Of a stretch of DNA of 64,000 bases, positions 7,791 to 16,413 are shown piece after piece. The notes under the pieces were generated by a model that worked only from the letters and a program-made list of their open reading frames with translations, was not told where the DNA came from and ran no database searches. Position 1 is the stretch's first letter. Every line of letters begins with the position of its first letter. The position numbers and the translations under genes are program-made. The DNA comes from Aquimonas sp041395245 (GTDB lineage: Bacteria; Pseudomonadota; Gammaproteobacteria; Xanthomonadales; Xanthomonadaceae), in the NCBI GenBank assembly GCA_041395245.1, contig JAWLAY010000011.1, positions 133,559 to 197,558 of the forward strand, written 5' to 3'.

Positions 7791-9158
7791 ATGTCCTTGA
7801 GCGCGCTCACCGCCCTCTCCCCCGTCGACGGTCGCTACGCGTCGCGCTGCGATGCCTTGCGCCCGATATTCTCCGAGTTTGGCCTGATCCATTCCCGCGT
7901 CAAAGTGGAGATCGAATGGTTGATCGCCCTGTCTCTGGAGCCGGCAATCGTCGAGTTGCCCGCATTTTCCGAGGCAGCCATCGCGCGTTTGCGTGTCTTG
8001 GCGGAGCGTTTCGATGAAACCCATGCGCAACGCATCAAAGACATTGAGCGCACCACCAACCACGACGTGAAGGCGGTCGAGTACTTCCTGAAGGAGCAGC
8101 TTGCCGATGACCGCGAGCTGGCACCCGCGATGGAGTTCGTGCACTTCGCCTGCACCAGCGAAGACATCAATAACCTTAGCTACGCCCTGATGATCGAGCG
8201 CGCTCGGCAAAATGTGCTGCTGCCGCAGCTGGGTCGTGTCGAACACAGTCTGAAAGCGCTAGCCCATCAACTGGCCGACCTGCCAATGTTGAGCCGCACA
8301 CACGGACAAACCGCGTCGCCAACAACTCTGGGCAAGGAAGTGGCCAATGTTGTCTACCGGCTTCGCCGACAGATTCTCGGTCTCGAGCAGATCGAGATTC
8401 TCGGCAAGATCAACGGCGCGGTCGGCAACTACAACGCACACGTCTGCGCCTACCCGGAAGTTGACTGGCCGGGCTTTGCGAAGCGCTTCGTCGAGTCGCT
8501 CGGCTTGCGATTCAACCCCTACACCACCCAGATTGAACCGCATGATTTCATCGCCGAACTGTGTGATGCGCAGCGACGGATCAATACGGTATTGACCGAT
8601 TGGTCGCGCGACGTCTGGGGATACATCTCGCTCGGCTACTTCAAGCAGGCGCTCAAGGCCGGTGAAGTCGGCAGTTCGACCATGCCACACAAGGTCAATC
8701 CGATCGACTTCGAAAATGCCGAAGGCAACTTCGGCATCGCCAGTGCCATGCTGACTCATTTTGCTGAAAAGCTGCCGATCAGCCGCTGGCAGCGTGATCT
8801 GACCGACTCGACGGTACTCCGCGCGCTGGGAACGGCGTTTGGACATGTGCTGGTCGCACTGGAAAGCCTGCATCGCGGCCTTGGCAAGTTGAGTGCATCA
8901 CCGGAGCGCGTGGCCGCCGACCTCGACTCAGCATGGGAAGTACTCGCCGAGCCGGTGCAAACGGTAATGCGCCGTTACGGCTTGCCTGAACCTTACGAGC
9001 AATTGAAGGCGTTGACGCGTGGTCGTGGCATCCATGCCGACAGTCTGCGCGAGTTCATTTCGCAACTCACACTCCCGGATGCAGCCAAGCAGCGTCTTCT
9101 GGCACTGACGCCATCGACCTACACCGGTCTCGCCGCGCAGCTCGCGAAGGACATCTGA
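7791..9158 (+). CDS. purB: Adenylosuccinate lyase
   Basis: Encodes 455 residues from the ATG of SLSALTALSPVDGRYASR; a longer in-frame reading passes through the upstream terminator and is rejected. It acts twice in purine synthesis, cleaving SAICAR to AICAR and adenylosuccinate to AMP, each time releasing fumarate. Motifs include TTNHDVKAVEYFLK, FACTSEDINN, the catalytic-loop signature SSTMPHKVNPIDFENAEGN and RTHGQTASPTTLGKE. The length matches the E. coli-type enzyme. It heads a probable operon with the two following genes. Confidence 0.97.
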   Translation: MSLSALTALSPVDGRYASRCDALRPIFSEFGLIHSRVKVEIEWLIALSLEPAIVELPAFSEAAIARLRVLAERFDETHAQRIKDIERTTNHDVKAVEYFLKEQLADDRELAPAMEFVHFACTSEDINNLSYALMIERARQNVLLPQLGRVEHSLKALAHQLADLPMLSRTHGQTASPTTLGKEVANVVYRLRRQILGLEQIEILGKINGAVGNYNAHVCAYPEVDWPGFAKRFVESLGLRFNPYTTQIEPHDFIAELCDAQRRINTVLTDWSRDVWGYISLGYFKQALKAGEVGSSTMPHKVNPIDFENAEGNFGIASAMLTHFAEKLPISRWQRDLTDSTVLRALGTAFGHVLVALESLHRGLGKLSASPERVAADLDSAWEVLAEPVQTVMRRYGLPEPYEQLKALTRGRGIHADSLREFISQLTLPDAAKQRLLALTPSTYTGLAAQLAKDI

Positions 9159-9161
9159 ACC

Positions 9162-10361
9162 ATGGCAAAGTCCGCCTTCCCCACTGAAGTCTCCGGCAGT
9201 CACAGACAGCCGCTGGGCATGAGCCCCGCCGCCTTCCTGCGTGACTACTGGCAACAGCGACCGCTGTTGGTGCGCCAGGCCTTTCCCCATTTCCAGTGTC
9301 CGACGACACCGGATGATCTGGCTGGACTGGCGCTCGAAGAGACGGCATTGTCGCGGCTGGTGCAATACGACCGCGCCCATGATCATTGGCAGATCGAAAC
9401 CGGTCCGTTTTCCGAAGACCGCTTCACGACGCTGGCGGAACGCGACTGGACGCTTCTGGTTCAGGACGTGGACAAATGGGATGCGGACGTTGCCGCACTC
9501 TACCCCGCCTTTGATTTCCTCCCGCGCTGGCGCTTTGACGACATCATGATCAGCTACGCCGTTCCTGGTGGCTCGGTCGGAGCGCATGTCGACAACTACG
9601 ATGTTTTCCTGATTCAGGGTATGGGCGAGCGTAACTGGAAAATCGACGCCAAGCCCAATCCACCGCTCGGATTTCTACCCGACGTCGCGCTGAAGCTGCT
9701 GCAAACATTCGATCCCAGTCACGATTGGACTCTGCAGCCCGGCGACATGTTGTATCTGCCGCCTGGCGTCCCGCATCACGGAATCGGCGTCACGGAATGC
9801 CTGACGATTTCGGTGGGCTTGCGCGCGCCCTCCTCGGCGGAACTGATTGGCGATCTGGCGGACCACCTTTGCCCAGAGCTGCCGGAGGAACTTCGTTACG
9901 TTGATCCCGGCGTGGCGGTGGCGAAGCACGCCGGTGAAATCGATGCGGCCGCCATCCAACGCCTGCGCAAGGCGCTGTCGCCACTGCTGACCATGGATGA
10001 CGCGGCGATGCAGCGCTGGTTCGGCCGCTTCGTGACTCGCTATCGCGCAGCCGTGTCGCCAACGGCCCCGCCGAAGCTGCCGTCGCGAAAACAACTGACA
10101 CGCAAGATGGACGACGGCGCAAATGCAATCCCGCACCCCTATGCGCGGCGCGCGTGGACGCGTGTTGGGCGCGCCGCAGACCTCCACTCCTGCGGCGAAA
10201 CCTATCGTGTCAGCCTGAAGGCGGCTCCGCTGTTCTGCGCAGAGCGAGGAATCGACGCGAATGGATGGTCGCAGTTCACCAGCAGTGACAGAGAAGTTCT
10301 TCTGGACTTGCTGGAAGCGGGACATTTCCTGCTGCAGCCCGCTCAAAAGCGCGGTCGCTAA
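9162..10361 (+). CDS. Cupin/JmjC ribosomal oxygenase (RoxA/YcfD-like, uL16 arginine hydroxylase)
   Basis: Encodes 399 residues, three bases after purB. The cupin core shows the Fe(II) ligands in GAHVDNYDVF (HxD) and in PPGVPHHG. QGMGERNWKI is typical of the YcfD/RoxA group, and the start MSPAAFLRDYWQQRPLLVRQAF matches it. These 2-oxoglutarate oxygenases hydroxylate an arginine of ribosomal protein uL16. The C-terminal part (about 150 residues) holds the dimerisation and winged-helix modules. Its place directly after purB suggests growth-linked expression. Confidence 0.9.
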   Translation: MAKSAFPTEVSGSHRQPLGMSPAAFLRDYWQQRPLLVRQAFPHFQCPTTPDDLAGLALEETALSRLVQYDRAHDHWQIETGPFSEDRFTTLAERDWTLLVQDVDKWDADVAALYPAFDFLPRWRFDDIMISYAVPGGSVGAHVDNYDVFLIQGMGERNWKIDAKPNPPLGFLPDVALKLLQTFDPSHDWTLQPGDMLYLPPGVPHHGIGVTECLTISVGLRAPSSAELIGDLADHLCPELPEELRYVDPGVAVAKHAGEIDAAAIQRLRKALSPLLTMDDAAMQRWFGRFVTRYRAAVSPTAPPKLPSRKQLTRKMDDGANAIPHPYARRAWTRVGRAADLHSCGETYRVSLKAAPLFCAERGIDANGWSQFTSSDREVLLDLLEAGHFLLQPAQKRGR

Positions 10362-10369
10362 GCTGGCTC

Positions 10370-11326
10370 ATGGTCGACAGACAATCCATACCGGAGGGTT
10401 TTCGGGTCGACCCTGTCGACTACCGCGGCGACTTCGATGCATTGCGAACGGTTCGCGAGACGGTATTCGTCAACGAGCAATCCGTTCCGCGCGAGCTGGA
10501 GCTTGATTCCATCGACTCGCAATGCGCTCACGTAATAGCGCGTGACGACTTGGGTCGCCCGATCGGCACCGGACGTTTGATGCCGGATGGTCGAATTGGT
10601 CGCATGGCAGTACTCGGCGAGTGGCGGAATCGAGGTGTGGGTGGTGTCATGCTGCAGCGACTGCTGGAGATCGCTCGAACGCGCGGGCTGGAATCAGTTC
10701 ATCTGCACGCTCAGATCGATGCGCAGCACTTCTATGCCAGACACGGCTTCGACGTTTGCGGCGCTCAATTCATCGAAGCGAACATCCAGCACGTTCCGAT
10801 GCGACGCACACTGAGCCCCGCGGAAAGTCAGGGAGTGGCAAACTCCTCGACGTTGCGCGCTGTACGCGACGACGTCGGCATTCACCGGGCGGTTGTCGAG
10901 TGCCTGAACGCGGCGCGTCACAAAGTCGATCTGCTGCGCGTGAAACTGGACCCCTCACTGGCACATCCGCATGCGCTTGATGCGCTCCGCAGACTGGCTA
11001 CCAGCGGACGCGGCGCGCAGATCCGTATCCTTCTGCATCATCCCGATGCTGCGCTGCGCGACATGCATCCCTTGATTTCCCTGCTGCAGCGTTTGCCCAG
11101 CGTGTTTGTCATTCGCGAAATCGATGATCCTGCGGATCGCGAGGATCGCGGAGAAATGACCTTGAACGATCAACATGCACTGGTTTGGCGGGCAAGCGCT
11201 GACCTTGCGGAAGCCCACGTATCGATGCACGCGCCAGGACGCCGAATGCAACTCGGAGAGACCTATGCGCAAAAGTGGGAGCGCGCCGTCCCATGCTCCC
11301 GTTTGCGCGCGCTAAGTGGACTTTGA
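10370..11326 (+). CDS. GNAT N-acetyltransferase with a C-terminal accessory domain
   Basis: Encodes 318 residues. Residues 1-145 are a GNAT domain: VRETVFVNEQSVP, RDDLGRPIGTGRLMP, the acetyl-CoA loop EWRNRGVGGVML (Q/RxxGxG/A pattern) and HAQIDAQHFYARHGF. Residues from about 160 form a second domain with NAARHKVDLLRVKLDP and VRLxx-type strands ending MQLGETYAQKWERA. It resembles the DUF found fused to GNAT proteins in this order and faintly recalls phospholipase-D-like folds. The substrate is unknown. It follows the oxygenase gene by eight bases, so it is likely co-transcribed with purB. Confidence 0.8.
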   Translation: MVDRQSIPEGFRVDPVDYRGDFDALRTVRETVFVNEQSVPRELELDSIDSQCAHVIARDDLGRPIGTGRLMPDGRIGRMAVLGEWRNRGVGGVMLQRLLEIARTRGLESVHLHAQIDAQHFYARHGFDVCGAQFIEANIQHVPMRRTLSPAESQGVANSSTLRAVRDDVGIHRAVVECLNAARHKVDLLRVKLDPSLAHPHALDALRRLATSGRGAQIRILLHHPDAALRDMHPLISLLQRLPSVFVIREIDDPADREDRGEMTLNDQHALVWRASADLAEAHVSMHAPGRRMQLGETYAQKWERAVPCSRLRALSGL

Positions 11327-11400
11327 GCCTTTGTAACTTCTGTCACCGACAGTGCGAGTCATTGCGCGCAAGCTACTCGCACATCAACCAGGAGCACACC

Positions 11401-11592
11401 ATGAAAGCCAATGTCGGCGGTATCGACCGCATTCTTCGTATCGTTGTGGGAATTGCCGTGCTGAGTCTGTTCTTTGTGCTCGAAGGCGACAGCAAGTGGT
11501 GGGCCTTGATCGGTTTGGTCCCGCTTGGAACCGGGCTGATCAACTTCTGTCCGCTATATCCGATTCTCGGCATCAGCACCTGCAAACGCTAA
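11401..11592 (+). CDS. Small inner-membrane protein, DUF2892/YgaP transmembrane-like
   Basis: Encodes 63 residues from an ATG preceded by AGGAGC. The pattern KANVGGIDRILRIVVGIAVL, a second hydrophobic span (WWALIGLVPLGTGLINFCPLY) and the ending LGISTCKR is typical of DUF2892 proteins. These are two-helix membrane modules found alone or attached to rhodanese domains (YgaP). A Cys lies at each end of the second helix. The function of free-standing forms is not known. It is followed by its own terminator. Confidence 0.88.
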   Translation: MKANVGGIDRILRIVVGIAVLSLFFVLEGDSKWWALIGLVPLGTGLINFCPLYPILGISTCKR

Positions 11593-11600
11593 TTTGCATC

Positions 11601-11639
11601 GTGCCGCCCATCGTCTTCGTTGGGCGGCACAGCACTTTT
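11601..11639 (+). terminator. Terminator after the DUF2892 gene
   Basis: A 10-bp stem GTGCCGCCCA/TGGGCGGCAC is followed by AGCACTTTTG. The U tract is offset by five bases. The next 56 bases, up to the convergent mrp stop, contain nothing recognised. Confidence 0.7.
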
Positions 11640-11695
11640 GGCGTCTTTCCAAATCAACCAGCAACCGCGAGACGGCGCTCAACCCCGCGAACGCG

Positions 11696-12769
11696 TCATC
11701 CGAGCAAGCCGGAACCGACCAGAAGCTTGTTGCGCGGACGTCGCGACAACAGCGCGGCGGTCTTTCGAGCGATTTCGCCGTAACGTAGCGCGACATCCGA
11801 CTGGGGCTCCGCAAGGACCATCGGCTCGCCCCCATCGGCCTGCTCACGGATGCGCCGATCCAGCGGCAAGCTTCCCAGCAACGCAACGTCATACTGCTCG
11901 GCCATCCGCTGCCCACCGCCCTCGCCGAACACATGTTCGGTGTGCCCGCAGTTAGAACAGACATGCAGAGCCATGTTCTCAATCACACCGAGCACGGGAA
12001 TTTCGACTTTTTGAAACATGCGCAACGCCTTGCGTGCATCCAACAAGGCGATGTCCTGCGGTGTGGTGACGATGATCGCCGCCGTCAACGGAACCTTTTG
12101 ACACAGCGTCAACTGGATGTCCCCCGTGCCCGGCGGGAGGTCCACGATCAGATAGTCCAGATCCTGCCACGCCGTGTCGTTCAACAACTGCATCAGTGCC
12201 TGGGTGACCATCGGTCCACGCCAGATCATTGGTGCGTCTTCTTCGATCAGGCAGCCGATCGACATGGCCTGCAGACCGTGCGCCCGCATCGGCAGGATGC
12301 GTTTGCCATCCGGGCTTTCGGGCTTGCCCTGCAATCCCAGCATGCGCGGCACACTTGGACCATAGATATCTGCATCGATGACGCCGACGCGAGCGCCTTC
12401 GCGCTGCAACGCCATGGCCAGATTGATCGCCGTCGTCGACTTGCCGACGCCCCCTTTTCCAGATGCAACGGCAAGTATGTTGCGAACGCCATCCAGAGGT
12501 GCCAGACCCTCGCGAACCTGATGACTCAGAGCGCGTGACCGTACCCGAACCGTCGCGGTGTTCACCTGCGGCGAACTCTCCAGCAATCTCCTCACCTGAT
12601 GCTCGATCTCCTGATGACAGGAGCTGGCCGGATACGGCAGCTCCAATTCCACCACGATACGATCACCATCGACGCCGATCGCTTTGCTGAGTGCCGCTCC
12701 ATCTGCACCGGAGACCGGGTCGACGTAGCAGCGCAGCAGATCGCGAATCGTTGTTTGATCCAAACTCAT
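11696..12769 (-). CDS. apbC: Iron-sulfur cluster carrier protein, Mrp/ApbC family
   Basis: Encodes 357 residues from the ATG preceded by GGAG. An N-terminal MIP18/DUF59-like domain (about 90 residues) precedes the P-loop domain with deviant Walker A SGKGGVGKSTTAINLA, DADIYGPSVPRMLG and YLIVDLPPGTGDIQLTL. The cluster-binding CxxC occurs as CSNCGHTEHVFG. It assembles and transfers Fe-S clusters to apoproteins in the cytoplasm. It is monocistronic and divergent from csrA. Confidence 0.95.
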   Translation of the reverse strand: MSLDQTTIRDLLRCYVDPVSGADGAALSKAIGVDGDRIVVELELPYPASSCHQEIEHQVRRLLESSPQVNTATVRVRSRALSHQVREGLAPLDGVRNILAVASGKGGVGKSTTAINLAMALQREGARVGVIDADIYGPSVPRMLGLQGKPESPDGKRILPMRAHGLQAMSIGCLIEEDAPMIWRGPMVTQALMQLLNDTAWQDLDYLIVDLPPGTGDIQLTLCQKVPLTAAIIVTTPQDIALLDARKALRMFQKVEIPVLGVIENMALHVCSNCGHTEHVFGEGGGQRMAEQYDVALLGSLPLDRRIREQADGGEPMVLAEPQSDVALRYGEIARKTAALLSRRPRNKLLVGSGLLG

Positions 12770-12799
12770 GCCCAAGTCTCCAACCGAATATCAGCGCAC

Positions 12800-12805
12800 A
12801 TTGTA
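12800..12805 (-). promoter_or_regulatory. Candidate -10 element of the Mrp/ApbC gene
   Basis: TACAAT on the minus strand lies about 30 bases before the ATG. The -35 region is weak. Confidence 0.4.
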
Positions 12806-12857
12806 GGTGTAGCGTGGCCGCGATCCCTGCGTGGCGGAGCGATGAAACAGGGATGCG

Positions 12858-12886
12858 TTGCAGGTCAACCGGTGCTTGGCTATAGT
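12858..12886 (+). promoter_or_regulatory. Sigma-70 promoter of csrA
   Basis: TTGCAG, a 17-base spacer and TATAGT give a leader of about 107 nt. The leader contains several GGA motifs, including one in the ribosome binding site. Confidence 0.75.
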
Positions 12887-12999
12887 CGGGCGCGGTGTGC
12901 GCACGGCGTGGCACACATGGAAGGCCGACAGGCTTTGGGGGCGATGCGGTACGTCAGGGGAAGCACGGCCGCGCAGTCGGTGTGCATGGAGGACGTGAC

Positions 13000-13206
13000 A
13001 TGTTGATATTGACCCGCCGAGTGGGCGAGACGTTGATGATCGGTGATCAGATCACCGTCACCGTGCTCGGCGTCAAGGGCAATCAGGTGCGGATCGGGAT
13101 TGGTGCACCGAAGGATGTTTCTGTACATCGCGAAGAGATTTACCAACGCATCCGCAGTGACGATTCCGGCAGCGCGCCAGCGGATACACCTGAGTCGAAG
13201 ACCTGA
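13000..13206 (+). CDS. csrA: Carbon storage regulator CsrA (RsmA)
   Basis: Encodes 68 residues from the ATG after GGAGG; a longer GTG reading upstream lacks conservation. The sequence MLILTRRVGETLMIGD is nearly invariant in the family, followed by GVKGNQVRIGIGAPKDVSVHREEIYQRI. CsrA dimers bind GGA motifs in mRNA leaders and change translation or stability. The C-terminal tail after RI is variable. The GGA within its own ribosome binding site makes autoregulation plausible. It is followed by tRNA-Ser and tRNA-Arg, an order I associate with Xanthomonadales. Confidence 0.97.
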   Translation: MLILTRRVGETLMIGDQITVTVLGVKGNQVRIGIGAPKDVSVHREEIYQRIRSDDSGSAPADTPESKT

Positions 13207-13221
13207 GTTGCACGGTTGGGG

Positions 13222-13250
13222 TTTACCGAGCGAACGGACTCCGGTAAGCT
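13222..13250 (+). promoter_or_regulatory. Promoter of tRNA-Ser
   Basis: TTTACC, a 17-base spacer and TAAGCT place the start about 30 bases before the tRNA. Confidence 0.6.
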
Positions 13251-13287
13251 GTTGCGCTCTGTTCGGCGGTAACGTCGAAATCAGTTC

Positions 13288-13380
13288 GGAGAGATGCCCG
13301 AGAGGCCGAAGGGGCTCCCCTGCTAAGGGAGTATAGGGTCAAAAGCTCTATCGAGGGTTCGAATCCCTCTCTCTCCGCCA
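13288..13380 (+). tRNA. tRNA-Ser (GCT anticodon)
   Basis: The molecule is 93 nt including an encoded CCA. Acceptor strands GGAGAGA and TCTCTCC pair, the anticodon stem CTCCC/GGGAG encloses the loop CTGCTAA, and a long variable arm marks a class II tRNA. The T-arm has GGTTCGAATCC. It reads AGC/AGU serine codons. Confidence 0.97.
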
Positions 13381-13385
13381 GATCG

Positions 13386-13416
13386 ATGATGGGCTCGTTG
13401 AGCCCATCATTGTGTG
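13386..13416 (+). terminator. Hairpin after tRNA-Ser
   Basis: An 11-bp perfect stem ATGATGGGCTC/GAGCCCATCAT has a GTT loop, followed by TGTGTG. The U tract is poor, so it may also serve as a processing barrier. Confidence 0.6.
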
Positions 13417-13468
13417 AGAGATTGAAGAACGAACGCATTCAATGTCGCGTCAGAGAATTACACGAGAC

Positions 13469-13497
13469 TTGACGAACGAACTTCATCTCAGCATAAT
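13469..13497 (+). promoter_or_regulatory. Strong sigma-70 promoter of tRNA-Arg
   Basis: TTGACG, a 17-base spacer and CATAAT lie just upstream of the tRNA. Confidence 0.8.
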
Positions 13498-13511
13498 GCT
13501 TGCTTCACGAC

Positions 13512-13588
13512 GCGCCCGTAGCTCAGCTGGATAGAGCACCAGGCTACGAACTTGGGGGTCGGAGGTTCGAATCCTTCCGGGCGCGCCA
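13512..13588 (+). tRNA. tRNA-Arg (ACG anticodon)
   Basis: The molecule is 77 nt with encoded CCA. The acceptor GCGCCCG pairs with CGGGCGC, and the anticodon stem CCAGG/CTTGG holds the loop CTACGAA. The A34 should be edited to inosine, so it reads CGU, CGC and CGA. Confidence 0.97.
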
Positions 13589-13631
13589 AAAAAAATCAAA
13601 GGTCGGTAACTTTCGGTTGCCGGCCTTTTTT
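13589..13631. terminator. Bidirectional terminator after tRNA-Arg
   Basis: A 13-bp stem with two G-U pairs has a TTTCG loop, with a T run on the plus side and a T-rich tract on the minus side. It can serve tRNA-Arg and, from the other strand, the long operon ending with recJ. The 128 bases between it and the recJ stop hold nothing recognised. Confidence 0.85.
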
Positions 13632-13759
13632 GTTTGCGTGTCACGCGGCGAGGCATTGAGCGCGACAATCAACAAGTTCGAGCGAATCACGCTTTTACCG
13701 AATACGGTCGCTTTTTACCGGATGCGAGATTCTTATGGCGCGCGCGGATTGACGCTTCG

Positions 13760-15469
13760 CTACTCCCAATGCCGCAGCATCAGACGCAGTCTCGGTTCGC
13801 CTCGCCACTCGTCGATGTCGAGTTGGTAGGCGGCGCGAAAACTCTTGGGTGGGGATTCACCTCGGTAAGCGTTGAAAAAGATCGCTTCGATGGGGTGGCG
13901 TTCGGGCAGCAGGCGCAGACTCAGGCGCAGATGGCGTTCGGCCATGACGGACCAGCGTTCGAGTTCGAATTCGTTGTCGAACAGTGGCTCGGGAAAGGCT
14001 TGCCCCCAGGGACCGCCTGCGCGCAGGGCTTCGGCTTGGCCGAGACGGATGTCGTCGGCCTGCAGCGGGCCGTCGGTCCAAATGACGGCTTGCAGTTGCT
14101 CGGGACTGAGCCATTCGGCGGCAAGCTGCTCGAAGGCACGGACGAGCTCCGGCAGGCGTTCGCCGTCGAGGCTGAGTCCAGCGGCCATGGCGTGGCCACC
14201 GTAGCGTTTCAGCAAACCGGGATGGCGGGTATCGATGGCCACCAAGCAATCGCGCAGATGAAAACCGGGAATCGAGCGACCCGAGCCCTTCCATTCGCCA
14301 CTGCCATCATCGGCCGGAGCGCAGGCGATGATCGGGCGATGTAGGCGCTCCTTGAGCTTGGAGGCGACCAGACCAATCACGCCGCTGTGCCAGTCGACAT
14401 CGTGCAGTACCAGTCCCGCTGGAAGATGGGCGGCATCGAGGCTGGCCAGGCGGGCTTCCAGCAGGGCTTCGGCCTGCTCGACCATGGCTTGCTGCAAGTC
14501 GCGCCGTTCGTGGTTGATGCTGTTGAGTCGATGGGCAAAAGCCTCAGCGCGGGAGGCGTCGTCGCACAGCAGGCATTCGATACCAAGCGCCATGTCTTCC
14601 AATCGTCCGGCGGCATTGATACGCGGCCCGATGGCAAAGCCGAGATCGGCGGCAGTGGCGCGACGCGGATCGCGTCCGGCTGCACGAAACAACGCGAGTA
14701 CGCCGGGCTGAGCGCGTTCGTCGCGGATGCGTTGAAGGCCTGCCCGCACGAGGCGTCGATTGTTGGCATCCAGCGCCACCAAATCGGCGACGGTACCGAT
14801 GGCGACCAGATCCAGCAGGCAGGATAGATCGACCTGACCCTGCGGCGAACCGATCTCGCGCAAGTGTGCGCGCAAGGCAATCAGCAGGTAGAACACCACG
14901 CCGACGCCCGCCAACGACTTGCTGGGAAAAGCGTCGCCGTGCAGGTTCGGATTGACGATGGCGACTGCATCCGGAAGCCTCTCCGCAGGCAGGTGGTGGT
15001 CGGTGATCAACACATCGATGCCACGCGCTTTGGCCGCCGCCACACCCGCCAGCGCAGCGACGCCGTTATCGACCGTCAGGATGGCGTCGGGCGCCGGATG
15101 CAGCGTCTCGACCAGTGCCGGTGACAGACCGTAGCCGTGCAGAAAGCGATTCGGTACGCGGTAGTCCACGCGTTGAAACCCGAGCAGTCGCAGGCCACGC
15201 ACGGCCAGCGCCGTGCCAGTGGCGCCGTCGGCATCGAAGTCGCCAACCACGGTAATGTGGGCTTGCGATTCGCGCCAGCGCAGCAGGTGTTCGCAGGCGC
15301 GATCCAGGTCGCCCAGCGTTGGCGGCAGCAGCCGCGCCAGACGCAGATCGATGTCCTGCGCGTCATGCACACCGCGAGCCGCATAGATGCGACGCAAAAC
15401 CGGCGACAGACTCGAATCCTGCAGGATCGGTGCGTCCGGCAGAACGCGTCGCTGGATACGCGGACTCAT
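13760..15469 (-). CDS. recJ: Single-stranded-DNA-specific exonuclease RecJ
   Basis: Encodes 569 residues. DHH phosphoesterase motifs are in order: VVGDFDADGATGTAL (motif I), TVDNG (II), ITDHH (III) and the DHHA1 region with GLVASKLKERLHRPIIA and SIPGFHLRDCL, followed by the OB-like C-terminal domain. RecJ degrades single-stranded DNA 5' to 3' in recombination and mismatch repair and needs Mn or Mg. The start overlaps the rpfE stop by four bases, so it is the last gene of the carA-to-recJ operon. Confidence 0.96.
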   Translation of the reverse strand: MSPRIQRRVLPDAPILQDSSLSPVLRRIYAARGVHDAQDIDLRLARLLPPTLGDLDRACEHLLRWRESQAHITVVGDFDADGATGTALAVRGLRLLGFQRVDYRVPNRFLHGYGLSPALVETLHPAPDAILTVDNGVAALAGVAAAKARGIDVLITDHHLPAERLPDAVAIVNPNLHGDAFPSKSLAGVGVVFYLLIALRAHLREIGSPQGQVDLSCLLDLVAIGTVADLVALDANNRRLVRAGLQRIRDERAQPGVLALFRAAGRDPRRATAADLGFAIGPRINAAGRLEDMALGIECLLCDDASRAEAFAHRLNSINHERRDLQQAMVEQAEALLEARLASLDAAHLPAGLVLHDVDWHSGVIGLVASKLKERLHRPIIACAPADDGSGEWKGSGRSIPGFHLRDCLVAIDTRHPGLLKRYGGHAMAAGLSLDGERLPELVRAFEQLAAEWLSPEQLQAVIWTDGPLQADDIRLGQAEALRAGGPWGQAFPEPLFDNEFELERWSVMAERHLRLSLRLLPERHPIEAIFFNAYRGESPPKSFRAAYQLDIDEWRGEPRLRLMLRHWE

Positions 15470-16413
15470 GCCCAGTCGCGAGGCGGCCGCCGCCAGAAAC
15501 GCAAGGCGTGAGGGCGACGATAGATCCAGGCGTGACTGTCGGCAAAATCGATGGTCAGGGCAGGCAATTTGCCCTGCTGAACGCGTTTCAACAGCGGTGC
15601 GATCACCGAGGTTTCCAGTGCCGCCAGATCACGCGCGCCGCGCAGGTCAATGGCGCAATCATCGAGGGCATCCGGCAACACGTCACTGTCGATCAGTTTG
15701 ACCTCGATGCCAGCCAGTTGTGCCAGCGCACAGGCATGGGGTTCATGCGAGAACAGTGTCGCCACACCCGCGATGACCTCATCCGGCAAGGCACCGGCGC
15801 CCCATAGCCAAAGACTGTTGGCGGGCACCTTCCCGGCATTGACGCGGGCCTGATTGATCGGATGGTTGTGCAGGATCACCTGCGCCTCGTTCAACAGGTT
15901 GCGCCAGCGCTTGCCTTCTTCGCCGTGCGGCAGGTGCTCAGCCAGATCCGCGCCGATGGCTTCTTCCGGCGAAGCAAAACGCGGCAACCGCAGTGCGGCA
16001 TCGAGACGCAGATACCAGCGCTGCGTGTTGGCCGCACTGAACTGCATGCCGGATTCGGCAAACAGCGGTTGTAACGCTTCGACCAGGGCACGCGACTCCT
16101 CGGCACGCAGGCCCAGTTCGCCGACGGCCATCAGTCGCACACCATTCATTTCGGGCTGCAGGAACGCGGGGTCCGCCCGCATCCACAGATGCACGTCGGC
16201 ATCGCCCGCATCGAATTGCCGAGCCAGCGCCGCGGCAGGCAGGCCCAGCGGTGTCACGTCGAAAATGCGGGTCAACTGGCCCAGCTCACCAGACTCGGTC
16301 GCCTCCAGCGTATCGCCACGGGCGAGCATGCGCTGCAGACTGGGGGCCGCATCCAGTGTGCCGCGCAAACGCTTACGCGCCGGAAGCAGCAGAATGCAGC
16401 CGACCCCACTCAT
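15466..16413 (-). CDS. RpfE-like regulatory protein / predicted phosphoglycerate-mutase-like protein
   Basis: Encodes 315 residues with no signal peptide. Recognisable stretches are LTRIFDVTPLGLPAAAL, HLWMRADPAFLQPEMNGVRLM, LHNHPINQARVNAGKVPANS and LWLWGAGALP, ending YRRPHALRFWRRPP. In relatives such proteins, lying between recJ and greA, are called RpfE after the quorum-sensing rpf cluster of Xanthomonas, or are annotated as cofactor-independent phosphoglycerate-mutase-like. The biochemical role is not established. The four-base overlaps with both greA and recJ show a tightly coupled operon. Confidence 0.75.
   Translation of the reverse strand: MSGVGCILLLPARKRLRGTLDAAPSLQRMLARGDTLEATESGELGQLTRIFDVTPLGLPAAALARQFDAGDADVHLWMRADPAFLQPEMNGVRLMAVGELGLRAEESRALVEALQPLFAESGMQFSAANTQRWYLRLDAALRLPRFASPEEAIGADLAEHLPHGEEGKRWRNLLNEAQVILHNHPINQARVNAGKVPANSLWLWGAGALPDEVIAGVATLFSHEPHACALAQLAGIEVKLIDSDVLPDALDDCAIDLRGARDLAALETSVIAPLLKRVQQGKLPALTIDFADSHAWIYRRPHALRFWRRPPRDWA

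Noticed and set aside
13632..13759. Small gene between tRNA-Arg and recJ
   Set aside because: Open frames here run through the tRNA or antisense to recJ and lack ribosome binding sites.
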